Below, one piece after another: positions 11,717 through 24,484 of a stretch of DNA of 64,000 bases. Source of the stretch: Perca fluviatilis (Eukaryota; Chordata; Actinopteri; Perciformes; Percidae); the NCBI RefSeq assembly GCF_010015445.1, contig NC_053114.1, positions 16,469,224 through 16,533,223 of the forward strand, given 5' to 3'. Within the stretch, counting starts at the first letter, position 1, and the number at the start of each line of letters is the position of its first letter. The notes under the pieces are model-generated. The model made no database searches and was not told the origin of the DNA. It saw only the letters and a list, made by a program, of their open reading frames with translations. Made by a program: the position numbers and the translations under genes.

Positions 11717-12400
11717 TTAAAGGGCAACTATTATATAGCATTTTCAGGATTATACTTGCATTTTGTGTTTGTACTAGAACATGTTTACATGCTTTAATGT
11801 AAAAAAAAAAAAAAAAAAACGGCCCATGGCTGCTGCACCTGTATTCATCCTCTGTATAAGACACTCTGTAGGAGCACCGGTCTCTTTAATCTCTCCTCCC
11901 GAAAAAGCCCAGTCTGCTCTGATTGGCCAACGCGCTTCCTGGATTCTCCGGAGCCTCCGCTCTGTGTTTCACTAGTTGAAGCTGGAGCTATTGCAACGGA
12001 GTAGCTATATAGCAGGACTTTGTACCAAGAAAAATCACCAATAAAAGGCTTCTAAACCAAATATTACACAACCGGACATGTCCCAGCAGTAAAGTGACCG
12101 GAATTTGGGGAGAAATGGCCAAAATTACTACTATTAGCTATGTCACGTTAGCATGTAGCTACTTAATAGTTTGCCGAATGTAGTGGAAAGAAGCAGCACT
12201 TTCTACTGTCAAAAATCGCAGATAAAGGCTTCTGAACCAAACACTACCCAATCGGACATGTTTCAGCAGTAATGCGACCCGAAATTGGGGAGAATTTGAC
12301 AACATTGGCAGCCAAGATGCATGGTTTACTGCTGTTAGCCATGTAGCTACTTTAGTTAGCTCAATTAGTTGACACTAATAGAATATAGCAGTTTGGAAGG
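11717..12400. mobile_element. Truncated TTAA-type MITE with internal duplication
   Basis: TTAA (11717-11720) followed by AGGGCAACTATTATATAGC resembles the left end of a TTAA-flanked fish element; no matching right end is present. It includes a poly-A run of about 19 at 11801-11819. A block around AAAGGCTTCTAAACC...CCGGACATGT (about 12046-12105) is repeated with divergence about 180 bp downstream (12226-12290). Confidence 0.5.
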
Positions 12401-13036
12401 GACAGGAGTAAATGTTGGGTGTGATATTCTGGGCACAAAAATCAAGTAATGTGCAATTATGTAGGTCTGTTGCCAGAGGCCTCTCACCACCAGGCGCCTT
12501 GCCCTTAGGTCAGCCAAGGTCCCCATAGTCAGATAACCCTGTAAAATATGAAATGTAAATATAAATGTGTGAATAGGGGAAGCAATGGCCTAAAGCTACA
12601 GACATACTACTGTGTTTTCATTTTAAGACAGCATTTTGAAACAAAAAACGTTTAGGCTCCGTATCAGAAATGATCTCTGTCCATATTAACACGCCTGGCA
12701 ACACATATCACATGACCATTCACATACACTGTGAATGCATGTGCCGGTGTAAACAGGAAGCAGATTTTCTAACGTCACTCTGAGGTTGAAAATCATGGAT
12801 ATAAAAGTTGAAAATACAGAAAATATTTTGGAGAAAGAACAACAATGGCGAAAATTATGACCAGGGATTTATTTGCTTGGACTGACGATGAGATCGAACT
12901 GTTTCTGAAAGGCATATAAGCCTACCTAACCAATAACACTGACTGATGTGCGTCATCTTTTCCAACGGTCTTTGTTTCTGCCTGTCCAGACTGCAATGCA
13001 ACCCCAGAGTTTTCAAACTAAAAACAGAGACAGCAG

Positions 13037-13902
13037 TAGGGGTGCACGATTCAGAAAATGTCACGATTCGATATTGATTTTTAGGCTCAAGATTCCATTC
13101 AAAAATGATTCTCGATTCAAAATATGATTCACAGTATGTAAATGTAGTTACTTTTCTCATGTGATTGTAGTAGACATACAATTTAAAAGAAACAACAAAT
13201 TAAATGTAGTTTGATATTACTTTATATGTCTTCATACAAAAATAAAACCTTTTGCAACTAAAAACTGCAAAGTGCCAATGTTTGGCCAGCTTTCAAATAC
13301 ATTTAATTCAAGTATAAAATAAAACTGTTAAATAAAAAGAGCTTTTCGTTCAGAGTTTAGTGTGGGAGTTTAGAGCATTGAAAGAGAGTGCGTTGGTTGA
13401 CTGGCATGTTAGGTACTTTAGGTTGTTGTTTGTCCACGTCTTTAAATTTTGCTCTGGGTGATGGCGTACCATGTGAGTTCTCAAGTTTGTGGTGTTTCCA
13501 AAATACTTAACTTTCGCTTTGCAAAGCCTGCATATAGCATGATTCCTATCAAGTTCCGTCTTCCCCTCGAGGTTATAAAAGCCAAAATGTGCCCAAACTC
13601 TCGCCTTCAATGAGGATGGAGCAGGTTGAATAATTCTTTCTGTGAGGTTTGCCATTGTTTGCGCCGACTAACCTACTTCTGCTGCACTCGTTCTTCTTTT
13701 GATTAGTACCCAGGCATCAGTGTGACGCAGTGCCATCTATGGGAATGGCGAGCTAAACTCATTTCAGGACAATAGAATACACGCCATTACAAACGAAAAA
13801 AAAAAAAATATTAATCCATTTTTGGAATTCTATGAATCGATTTTGAATCGGTAGAGCTTGAATCGCGATACGAATGTGAATCGATGTTTTTGCACACCCC
13901 TA
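13037..13902 (-). mobile_element. hAT element, internally deleted, with BED-finger remnant
   Basis: The ends are TAGGGGTGCACG (13037) and the reverse complement of TAGGGGTGTGCA (ending 13902). The 8-bp flanks GACAGCAG (13029-13036) and GTCAGCAG (13903-13910) match at 7 of 8, as expected for a hAT target duplication. Tracts such as GATTCGATATTGATTTT and GAATCGATTTTGAATCG form the subterminal regions. The only coding remnant is the - strand BED zinc-finger frame at 13350-13655. The transposase catalytic core is missing, so the copy is non-autonomous. Confidence 0.85.
13350..13655 (-). pseudogene. Truncated hAT transposase N-terminus with BED-type zinc finger (ZBED-like)
   Basis: A 101-codon - strand frame starts with ATG at 13655. 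Residues about 15-70 carry a BED-finger pattern: aromatic VWAHFGF, then a C-x2-C pair in CRLCKAKV, then H-x4-H in THMVRHH. BED fingers bind DNA and sit at the N-terminus of hAT transposases and of domesticated ZBED proteins. The frame loses resemblance after about residue 75 and ends at a stop. There is no RNase H-like catalytic domain or hATC dimerisation region. It lies wholly inside the element at 13037-13902, in its antisense orientation. I read it as a deletion derivative of a transposase gene. It might still make a short DNA-binding protein if transcribed. Confidence 0.75.
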
Positions 13903-13910
13903 GTCAGCAG

Positions 13911-15029
13911 TGTTTCCAAATGTCTCCGTTTTGGGGGCTCGGAAACGCCGAAGTTGTGTGGACACGAGGCGTATACATAGCAAAAAATATTCGTGTGGAT
14001 GTAGCCTAAAGATTAGAGGAGTGGCCTTGTGATCAAAAGCTTGCTGGGTCCCCAGACTGGGTGGGGAAAGTCAGAGTGGTGTTTGCCACTCATTATTACC
14101 ACCATTGAGTACAGCTTCCCAGTGTAATTACATGCACAGCAGTAACCAGGGTATGGTCTTAATTTTTATTATTTTAGTAATCGATAATTCCATTGATTAA
14201 TCGGATAAGAAATACTTTTGTTTTATTGAAGAGCAATACTATACAATAGAGTGGTTTAATTTTCGGGGAAAAAAACAACATTTTTTTTTACCTATTTAGT
14301 GCCATATTACATTGTTTTTAAAGAAAACATTTTCTGAAATGCAATAACAACCTCAAACTAAGGCATACATTAAACATACATAAACATTACCTTAAGTTGT
14401 GCAACTTAACTTTCAAAACTACAAGTTTCAACCTGAGACTGATCTGTTATATAGGCCTATATGTACAGTATATATAAGTTATACTTAACCTATTTTCATT
14501 TATTTATTTGATTACAATGCTACATAGCTCTGTTACACTTACGCCAGTAGATCGTTGATCAGCTGTTTTATTTCCAGGTCAAAAAACACTCCAGCGGAGT
14601 GGGGAAGGGCAGTTGGAGCATGCACAGACGCTTAACCCGATCTTACTCCGGTTAAGGTACATGCAGGAATACCCCGATTACTGAAGGAGGTCTCTAGGTC
14701 TGTTAACCAGGATATGAGAACTCCAACTTTAACCGGGGTAAGGTGTTTACATGGAGTTAGAGAAATCGGGGTATTGCCTTAAACCGAACATAATTGTTTC
14801 TTTAAACTGCATGTAAACGCACTGAGAGGCTAACACATCAGACTTATGTATACTGGTCGCCAAGTGCGGGACAGAAAACCTATTTAACAAAGTATCAACT
14901 ATTAAAACAGTACATGTGCGCAAAGCCCTGACTGAACAACTGCAAGCCCTGTTCAGAGGACCTGAGGGGCCTAGCAGTGGTATACGGCATAAGTAGTTCA
15001 CTAATATACTCTGGTACCTGTGAAAGCCT
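13911..15029. other. Intergenic repeat debris
   Basis: Contains a short hAT-end-like stretch near 14178-14210 (ATCGATAATTCC...GATTAATCGG). A further unclassified repeat with ACTCCGGTTAAGG and TTTACATGGAGTTAG motifs lies near 14580-14830. No gene is recognised. Confidence 0.4.
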
Positions 15030-15410
15030 TATAGATACTTATAGATGAGGAGGATGATCTTCTATTGAATTCTAAATTTAATCGGAAGCCAGTGATGAGA
15101 CACCAGAACCAGGGTGAATTGAGAACCATATGAGGTAGTCTTGCTGCTGAGTTTTGGACTTACTGTGACCGATTAACAGCATATTGGCTTAGGCAGGAAT
15201 AAAGAGCATTACAATATTCTAAGGAGGACACAAGGCATGGATAACCATTTCCAACCGCTTGAAAAACAACAATGGACGTATTTTTGCAATGTTCCTCAGG
15301 TGAAATGGCAGGACTAAATAACTGCCTTGGCTCGTTTGTCAAATTTCATCTGGTAGTCAAAAGTGAGGCCTATGTTTTTGGCAAAATATTTTCCAGTAGT
15401 AGCTTCTATC
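15030..15410 (-). pseudogene. Degenerate LINE (L2/CR1-like) reverse transcriptase C-terminal fragment
   Basis: Read on the - strand with frame changes, it shows the familiar order of LINE ORF2 motifs after the catalytic core: an IGLTFDYQMKFD-like segment (about 15340-15385), then LEYCNALYSCLSQ (about 15185-15225), then an HWLP-type segment followed by FRIQ (about 15075-15100). In-frame stops and shifts break it. It is a dead 5'-truncated retroposon fragment. The surrounding + strand frames are shadows. Confidence 0.75.
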
Positions 15411-16148
15411 TTTGCAAAATTTGTACGCAAACATTTCAAAGTCAATTTCTTCCATCGCAATACTGTAGCTGGGGAACTGAAGCCATTGTGAGGAGTACCT
15501 GGACTATAAAACAGAGGCTCTGTACATAGCTCATACAGACTCACACAGACACACATCACAGCCTTGCCAATTATAGCATCCACACTACATTAAATATATA
15601 TTGAACATCACATACTGTTCACAAAGTCTGAAAAATGAGCCATGGAAAAAAGTGCACAGCTACCTTTACCAAAAACCACCAAGATATATTGCTGCCAAAC
15701 AGCTGGCGTCCAGGAATGACATGTTTAGCTGGAAATACCAACTCAGACTTTTAAACTTTTTCAACGACCCCTACTGCTCTGTGATTTACAGGAAGATGGC
15801 ATGATTCCAGGAGCGGGGTCCAGAGCTGCACAGGGTCCCTGCATGCTGAGCGTCTTTCCTCTGCCAAGCACAGGTAAATATGCCCCCTGTAGATGTTGAC
15901 AGCTGGAACCCCCTGTTCAATTACATAGTTTATGAGCACTGAGTCCATTTTGTAGCGGAAGACTTCTGGTTACAAACATGTCTTCCGTTTCATAAAGTGC
16001 TCCTTCTGCTTTTATATCACCCGTAACGTGCCGTCTTGAGAACATCACTTTTCTCATCAGTTACAGTTCATCCTGTCTGATCCATAGACTGTTAATATTA
16101 ATGGACAACACATCCGGTTCGGCGAAGTGCTGCAAATGCGGAATTGCC

Positions 16149-16857
16149 TTAAAGTGCCCATATTATGAAAAAAACACTTTTTCTGGTATTTGGGGTGTTC
16201 TTTTGTGTCTCTGGTGCTTCCACACACATACAAACTTTGAAAAAAATCCATCCATGCTGTTTTGTGTGAGATACGGTTTCTGAATGTGTCCTGCCTTCAG
16301 TCTCCTGGTGAGCTGTTCAAAATCGGCTCGGACTGTGACGTCACAATCGCAATGAGCTGGCTAACCCGCAACCGTTAGCTCGTAGCGTTAGCATTAGCAT
16401 GCTAACGCTAATGCTAACACTAGCATGGTACCTCGTTCTCAATAGCAAAGCACTGCTACAACACACACAAGTTCACCATAATCTACAAAAGAACTACTTA
16501 CGTAATGCGCCTCCATTTAGAAGTCTCCCAGCTAATCATGCCTTGTAACTGACTGAAGTTGGAGAAACAGCCTGTCTTTTACTTCTATGGAGCTAGCTAG
16601 CTGACATGATCTACATCTGAGCTACTGAGCATGTGCGAGTGCAATCAAAGATAGTACAGAAGAAGAAGAAGAAAAGAGGTCTCACTCTGTAGCTAAAACA
16701 GAAACCAGGTGAAAAGAGGATCTACAGCAGTGAGAGAGAGCTGTGCAATACAACAAAAATATGGTGTTTTTTGAAAATTAAACCATGTAAACCTATTCTG
16801 GTACAACCTTAAAATACAATTATGAACCTGAAAATGAGTATAATATGGGCGCTTTAA
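16149..16857. mobile_element. TTAA-flanked MITE, complete
   Basis: TTAA (16149-16152) followed by AGTGCCCATATTATG; right end CATA/TAATATGGGCGCT followed by TTAA (16854-16857). The centre (about 16378-16420) is an imperfect palindrome of GCTAACGCTAATGC motifs. A related right end ending in TTAA is seen near 38232. Piggybac-type target choice is inferred from the TTAA. Confidence 0.8.
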
Positions 16858-17222
16858 ACCTGCATTCTATCTGAATTCCAGAAGAGGGCGACACGTGCGG
16901 TTGCAAAAGGAGGTTGGTTTCAGTAGAAGTCTATGAGAAAGTGACCCACTTCTCACTTGATTTATTACCTCAGTAAACATTTTCATAATGAGTTTATGGT
17001 CTCAATCGCTAGTTTTAAGTCTTCTGCAATACATAATGATGTTCATTTTTTGAATTATCTCTTGTCTATGTCTCGTTGATTTTAAAATCGGCGATAAAGC
17101 AGGGGGTGTTTTAGGGCATGGCTATGAGGTTATTGCCAGTGAAAGTGTGTAACGTAGAGTGTAAGGGCTCCTCCCTCACTCCTCCCTCTCGTCTAAAATC
17201 ATCACATCCGCAACCAGGATGG

Positions 17223-17597
17223 TAGGGGTGGTACGGTTCACAAAATCCATGGTTCGATTCGTATCACGTTTTAGGGTCACGGTTTTCTGTTCTGTACGGT
17301 TCTTGTTATTTTTTCTTTTAGTCTTTAAGACTCCAGAAATATACTTCAGCATATGATATATAGACCCACGTGACGCGTTCGTCCAATCAGCTGCCATGTG
17401 TTGCATTCATCATGCTCATCCCCCCTCGTCATTTCCAGTAAGTGTTTAAACATAGGTGTCGAAAGTGAGCACTACGTCAGTAAGTGGTTAGTGCACATTA
17501 ACTGTGTATAGACGAACCATGCGACGCACACACGCTCCGAACCGAGACAAGCGAACCGAGCGGTTCGGGTGTTTTTTCATGAACCGTACCACCCATA
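17223..17597. mobile_element. hAT MITE with perfect 8-bp target duplication
   Basis: The ends are TAGGGGTGGTACGGTTCA and TGAACCGTACCACCCATA, inverted repeats. CAGGATGG occurs immediately on each side (17215-17222 and 17598-17605). The length of 375 bp and 8-bp duplication fit a non-autonomous hAT. No transposase remnant is present. Confidence 0.9.
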
Positions 17598-19997
17598 CAG
17601 GATGGCTGCGCCCGTAACGGCAAACTCGACAACTCATAGCAGATCTCCACAAACCAATCGGTGATGCCACACATGCTCTGTCCACTAATTTACAGTCTAT
17701 GGTTTGATCAGAGAAACAACGTGGATGCAAAAATGAGTCTGCTTCAAACCCTTAATACATCAGGAACACACAGACTTAGACAATTAAATTGTGGTTTTTG
17801 GTCTTCAACCCAGAAATAAATGATGGCCTTTCGCTTAATTAGTGTGGTTGTATTGTCTCTCAGAGCTTCAAATACTTGTCCCTAACACCAGCTGTTTCCC
17901 CACAGATGTGCCTGCGCATATGAGCCATTAACTGCGACATGATGAAGCATTACAGAGGAACTGCTACATAACTCATAAGGCAAAAGCAGATGGACTGTTT
18001 TGATCACAATGACAAAACAGACATTTTTAATCTGTTTTTATGAAACTGACTCATGGTTATTGGAGAACTCTGCCGAACTGCTGTGCATTCATTTCTGAAT
18101 CTAGAGCAAGCCCAGCACCTTTCAACTATTTGAAATGCTTGTTTTAGTCATCAACTCACAGAATCTAAATTTTTAAGAAAATACTGTCCTGCTATTATAA
18201 AATGAGAATGAATAACTGACAAAATGCACATCATAAATAAAATACATTAATCGAGGAGTACACCGCCTGGAGCAACGTTTTGATTGTTTAATATCTTTGT
18301 GATATCCTGGAGTCTTCCCTCAAGTTTTTCAATTATCCATTATCCAATATCTCTGTCATGCAGAAATTGCATTTAAATTGCTTTATGTCATAATGAATCA
18401 AGGCAGATGCGCTGATTGAACAACACTGTGTCACTTGTTCCATGTGGAAGAATTATGCCCCTGGTTTCAGGCGGCTGCTGGAGGCCCTAATCAGACCTTG
18501 CATGCGTTCCAAGTTTGATTACCAGCTAAATCAAAACACAATCAGGAGGAAAGTTGGAATGCAATCAATCCCTTGCAGATTATAGGATTCAACCCATTTG
18601 TCAGATATAAACCATTCAACAGACCAGAAAACAGAAGGAGTCAGACAGCACACTGACATTTACTAAATTATAACAAATCCCGATTCCTGAAACCACCCAG
18701 AAGTAGTTCTTATACTGTCAGAAATAAGCAGGCAATGCATTTTCTTTGGACATTTTTGAGCTTTCGTGCAAATGACCCAACTTTCTGGCCCTCAAGTGTG
18801 CAGGCAGACATGATTTTGGCAGTGCACTGGAAGGGATGCAGACTTCTACAGAAGGTTCAAGAGCATTCCACTGCTTTTCTGATAAGCCGTGGCCTGTTAG
18901 TGCTAAGTCTGGGAGTGAAAACTTCAGGCTGGCCAACAAGCTGTGTAAGCAATGAGGGGAGCTGCACTAATTGAAGAAAGAGCGTTGGACTTAGCGCTGG
19001 GCTAGGAGCTAGCCTGTCTGTCCTTGTTGCTTTTGAGATAGGAACAGAAGGAAGACCACACAACCACATCCACACACTTCATCTCAACATCATCTCAACA
19101 GAGGACAGAAGCAACTTGCTCAGATGACCTCAGTGGAACGTGTTTCTTAAATGTTGTGTGTTTGTAGTGATGGAGGATAGAAAGGATGGATGTAAATGGG
19201 ACTGCAACTAACTTTTTTAAGTTATCTTCTTCTCTTAAAAAAAGATGGTGGTAATAGGGTATAAAAAGGCATGATTTACAATGTCATTGACTCATAAATA
19301 GTGGGTGATTATTTAAAAATATATATTTTTGTCTAGGTTTTCTTTTTACAGTAACATTTGTCTAACGTCTGAATGATCACTGGAATAGACCTGCCTCAGC
19401 ACATGTATGGCACAGCAAAGCTATAAAATATAAAGAAACACGTCTGAAATTTGTCAGACACTTCAACTTGGCCCCAAATGGAAACCAAATGAACATAAAA
19501 GCCACTTCATATTCCTTGGTGGGGACAGAGGTGACCAAAGGAATATTTTAATGTACAGTGTCTGCCAAACTGGCTCATTCAATCAGTTCAGTGAATGATC
19601 CCCTGAAAATTATAAGTTATGAATGTGTTTTCCCCTTGCTTACTGACTTTTACGAGAGACAAATATATAGGCTCTGGCTATTGTAAAGAGAAAATGAGTC
19701 AATTTGAGTAGGGTAGCAGTTTTTTGCTTTTCTGTTTCTTCTAATGTCATATAATGGAAGAACATTAGTATTAGACCTTGACGAAGCATGTGGGCTCAAA
19801 TTTTTCTCTTTTTACTACTGTACATATATTTGACAAGAAGTTGTGTGCTGTTTCCAGTATTTTTTCTTTATTTTAGGCTTATTTGATGGCAAAGGTCTGC
19901 TTAAGTGCTACCACATGTTAAGCCTTTGTACTGCTGTCATTGACTTAATGTGAGTATGTTGTTTTCCAGACTCTGTGTGTGGTGAAATGTGTATGAG

Positions 19998-20021
19998 AGA
20001 GAGAGAGAGAGAGAGAGAGAG
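19998..20021. repeat. (GA)n microsatellite
   Basis: Uninterrupted GA run followed by GGGGAAAAGAAAC. Confidence 0.9.
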
Positions 20022-20927
20022 GGGAAAAGAAACAGATACAAAGTGACAAAGAGATAGAGAAATAAAGAAAGAATGCATATGTGTGTCTGGTTACTCAGTT
20101 TGGGTCTTTTTCCAAAAGCAGGGACAACACTAAACCCTTAAATCACAGATGTATCTCCCTCCTTAAAAACATCTTAATTGCATTATCTATTACCTTTATA
20201 AATCTTCAAATCAACATCAGGTTTACCAAGGTCATTTTAAAAAGCAAAGAAGAGAGGTTATGCAATGTTTTCAAAAATTATAACAGCATTAGGTTCAGAA
20301 GCATCTGTCCACAACATTGACATGAATCACAGTCTAATGGTTTGGGAGGGATGGGGGCTTTTTTCCATCAGACGACTCCGTAAATCTGCCCCAATGACCG
20401 GCAGGTGAAAAAATAGAGCAAATGAGAGGCTCCAGGAAGGGAAACGTAGCTGGAGAGGAGACTGGGATGAATTAAAAACCGGTGGAAAATGACTTAAAGA
20501 GAAGGCGATCCGTTGAGTGAATAAACTATGGAACTGTCCACGCATTGTTGAGCTATGCATCACCTACACAAAGAGGCACACACTGATGAGGACTCTGCGG
20601 TGTGCGCTTCTACCAAATATACAAGACTGATTGATTAGAACCTCAATCACTGCCACTTGCTGTTCTTTTTCTGTCGACCTCTATCAGCTGCTTTTCTTCC
20701 CTATATCCATTTTTTAAATGGTCCTACTCGCCCTCCTCCCCTCTTTTCCTCCTGCTTCTTCTTCACTTTGCTCCAGATAGAGGAAGTGTGGTTTGTGTGC
20801 AGAATGTGGCTGGCTGGAACACAGTGCTGTGCACTAGGGAAGCCGAAATTTGAGTCCCTGTGCATTAAATGTTCCACTAGAGCAACAATTTCTGTGAGGG
20901 GAAATCATGCGGTGGGCCACTGTTAAA

Positions 20928-20950
20928 GGGTGGGGGTGGGGGGTGGGGGG
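20928..20950 (+). other. G-quadruplex-forming motif
   Basis: Four G runs (3, 5, 6 and 6) separated by single T bases, so a very stable intramolecular quadruplex is expected on the + strand. Confidence 0.7.
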
Positions 20951-23900
20951 AGATCATGACTCAAAATAAGAACTTGGCCATTCTGGTGGTTGTATTGGTT
21001 TTAGTGCACGCCATATACTGTAGATCTGTATTAAATCCGACCACATACCTTTGTCACATATGATGGTCCTCTTTCTCCTCCACCATTCTTATCTCTCTCT
21101 CTCCCTCTGCTGTCAGCTTGCCACCAATGCAGAAAAATAAAAAAGAAACAGAAATTAGTTACAGAGCAAAGGAGTAATGTACGTGCAGCTTGTGTGTGTG
21201 TGTGTGTTTTTAAGGACACAAAATATTTTGTCAGGTTTAATTATAAATCGTTGCCAGGCTCAATGTTTTAATATGCCATGGGGCCTTGTTGTGGAAGTTG
21301 TGTGCTGTGGATTTGTTGAAATGCTTGTTGCAATTACTAGTTTATCGCCAGATTGACAGATTTGTAGTCCGAGTTGACCTTTTATTTGTCACTAAATGAT
21401 GGTACAGTTAAGTTTCGGAGATGCTGCAAGGAATGTTTGAACCCTGTATGTCAGCGTCACCTCAAGCATGAAATTGGTTTTACATTGCAGTTTTTAAGTT
21501 GCCTATGCAAGCAACATTTAGTCTGCAAGATTAGTCATCCCATTGACTGTTACTAAAATGTGGTTTCTAAATGGTGAGTCAGCTAAGGGGCCAAAGCATA
21601 GGGGATCCCTATGGGAGCTTTCTGATTTTTCTAATGGTTTGCACATCTTTTCAATGAGGGTTTCTATGAGAGGTAGTCAGCTTGAGTGTGTGGCACAGTG
21701 GTTGGTTACATCAGATTCATCTGTTTTGTCTTTTGTAACAGTCATCTGCTAGAGATTGATTAAATACTGATTGACAGAATAACGCTGCCCAATACTTAGA
21801 ACAGACGATTAAGCCGAGGGATTAATAAAACAACCAATATATTTGAGAATGTGAGGCCTGCTGGCAGAGGTTCAGGTTTCTAGAAAATGAACTGCACATC
21901 TTATTGCTGCCAAATATTTCCTGAAGTGCTGCAATGACAAGGTTGATCAGCTATGGAGAGCTCACATGCTGCATCACTGTAGGTGACAAATTAAAAGAAT
22001 TATTTCTTAAGTATTTAAAGAGCATGATAGATCAGTTTAACAAATTTGCAAAGATGCATAACCAATGGTACAGTATAGATTAATTAGTGCAATTTCTTTG
22101 TGCGTTTTTTCTACTTGTGTACAGCTACACATTGAGAGGGAGTGGATATAAAGTGGCTTCCATCTGCTGTAAAGAACATCAAATATGAAAATGCAGTGTG
22201 TGATGAAGTGAAGCAAATGTCTTCATATTACACAACATTCATCTTTAGCACTTATCAAAGTCCTTGTTGATAATGTCTACAAACCAATAAACCTGCATGT
22301 AAACAAAGTGTGCAATGTTTTGACATACATTATACACAGACAATTACAGGCATTCAGGTGTAGCCTTTTAACCCTTGTTTGTTTGGGAAGGTTTGACTAA
22401 CCAGCCTGAGAGGTGAGTGATAAACTACTGTAGATATAATCTTCATAAATCTGTAAATATGGATTGGCCAGATGACAAGCCAATAGTTCACTTAATTTAC
22501 CTGATGCCTTGAGGTTTGGTGGGCCTGTTCATCTTCGAAAGCCAATTCAGAAAAAAAGGTTCTGGTGAGTTTGGTAGACTAACTTTTGAACATTTACTTT
22601 AAAAAGCTAGATGCAGTAGCCTACAATTGGCCTATATTTAATTCTTCATGATTTATTGAGGAATCAATTTGCTTGACCAAAAAATAACTGTGTTTTTCTG
22701 TAACCTAATTTATGAAGTTCTTTGTAAAATATTTGGATTTTATAATGATTGAGACATCTGAATAGGCAGTCTCTGGTAGTTTATATAGCGCTAGTACCAG
22801 TACCAGGCCTAAAAGCTTACAAGGTCAGTTTAGCTAACCAGCTTAACTTGTTAGCTAGCTAGCTTAATAAGTTAAAAGCCAGGTAATGAAATGTTAGAGG
22901 AAAAAGGAAAAACATTATGATACTTCTCTACTTGGCCCTGCTTCTCTAGTAATTAATGTTTTTACGTTTCAGACGTTTGCTTTGATGACGTTAACGAAGT
23001 CACAGAGTTAAGCAAAGATAGCCTAAACAAGACTCGGGAAAACCCAAGCAGGTCTTTTGACAACATTTACCTCCATTTTAAAGATATTTCCAGATTGTTT
23101 GAAGACTCTTTATCCAGCTGGAAACACAACAAAATATAATTGCCCAATGTAATTATTTCCAGGTTTAAACCCGTTTCCCAAGTCATTATAATGATATGCG
23201 GTGATGACTTTATGGATATACCGCAGATATATCACCTGGGAATATCGCCATCTTTGTTTGAAATCTTTGGTCGCAACCTAGGAAAGCCCAAAAGCCCAAA
23301 GCCGAGCTCCGATAGTAACGTTGGCCAAGGCAGAGCTGTAACAATCCCTCCAGGATTTAAACATGTTAGGCTACTATCAGATATAATGGCTGCAGCACCT
23401 CATAACACCAGGTTTATAAAAAAAACAACCATCAATTTAAAAAATATTGTAATGGCCGACAGGATGCCATTGTGTTGACTGTTCTGCACGGCAGTGCAAA
23501 GCATCATGGGACTAGGTTATTAGTGTTGTTTAATTGTTTAGTTTAAGTGGGTAAATGATGTTCTGTTAGTGCTTTTGTTATGCATTTACATTACCTAGGT
23601 TTTAGTCCTGATAATGTGCTCATGTTTATCTACATTACCTTTGTTACATTTGTTACCATGACTGAAACACTGGGTTAGGTTGATGACGTCTGTGTATCGC
23701 GTGTATGTAGCGGTTAAATAAACTTCGACAGAGTTCTATATCTCTGGCTCTTCAACTTCTTCCACGTAGCTCGCTACAGTATATTTCCCCGTTCTTACTG
23801 GGATACATGCTCTAACTGTAGTACACCGGTATTTGTGGAAAGGAGAGAGGATTTTTCTTAGTTTTATCTGTTCATTATCGTAATTTAGTCCATTAACTCC

Positions 23901-24060
23901 TTGTGATTCGGACTGTCGCGCACAATAACATTGGTGTTTTAAAGGAAGTGTTTCAGGTGTCCCACTGAATCCAAGTAACAAACAGTAGGATGTGTGATTT
24001 TACAGACACAGCACAGTCAAGGATATGCCTTTCTGAAAAATAAATATACTTAGAAATTGA

Positions 24061-24087
24061 TTGTGTGTGTGTGTGTGTGTGTGTGTT
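24061..24087. repeat. (TG)n microsatellite
   Basis: Uninterrupted TG run. Confidence 0.95.
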
Positions 24088-24484
24088 CCATAGAGAGGTT
24101 CTTAATGTAGAAAATCCACATTTAGAGACGTTTGAAGCCCTTTACAAGTATTGTTAAAAATACGTCTTAAAAAGTCTTCAGAAAATAATAATTTTTAAAT
24201 ACACTGACAACATCCGCTATGCCAAACTACTTGAAGGTAATAATACGACTTCACCACACGATGGCAGCAAACTGTTAAATATAGTGGCTTCCCCCAGGTT
24301 ACAAGGCTGTAAGAGTCACAATATAACAAGGAAATAGAATTCCTAATACAAAACAGACTTGCCATAATTCACTGAAACAGAAAGGAATCATGGATTTAAA
24401 GCATACATTACACTACTAAATAAATTAGGGGAAATAACTTGATCCTTTCTGGCTAACAATACTGCATGTTGGTATAATATTAAA

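Larger units (their letters stand above)
16078..17710. mobile_element. Old inverted-repeat element interrupted by two later transposons
   Basis: The left end reads TGATCCATAGACTGTTAAT (16078). The right end is its approximate reverse complement, TTACAGTCTATGGTTTGATCA (to 17710). Removing the TTAA element at 16149-16857 and the hAT MITE at 17223-17597 leaves a host repeat of about 0.55 kb. Related sequence flanks the insertion at 48.7-49.1 kb. No coding capacity is seen. Confidence 0.65.
17711..24060. other. Intergenic, no gene recognised
   Basis: Mostly AT-rich single-copy-looking DNA. It contains a GA tract (19998-20021), a G-rich quadruplex-type motif (20928-20950) and scattered decayed repeats. 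The open frames here lack family resemblance and codon structure. Confidence 0.5.

Noticed and set aside
21543..21752. Open frame whose first residues read TVTKM, like the coro2b N-terminus
   Set aside because: It begins with TTG, not ATG, continues into unrelated sequence with no splice donor after the lysine codon, and the true MTVTK exon with a GTAAG donor is at 27029.
23140..23478. 112-codon frame considered as a small gene
   Set aside because: TTG start, no recognisable motif, and no supporting splice or promoter signal.
23480..23780. Possible solo LTR (AATAAA-like AAATAAAC near 23716 with a TG...CA-like span)
   Set aside because: No clear terminal TG/CA pair with a target duplication and no adjacent retroelement coding sequence could be found.
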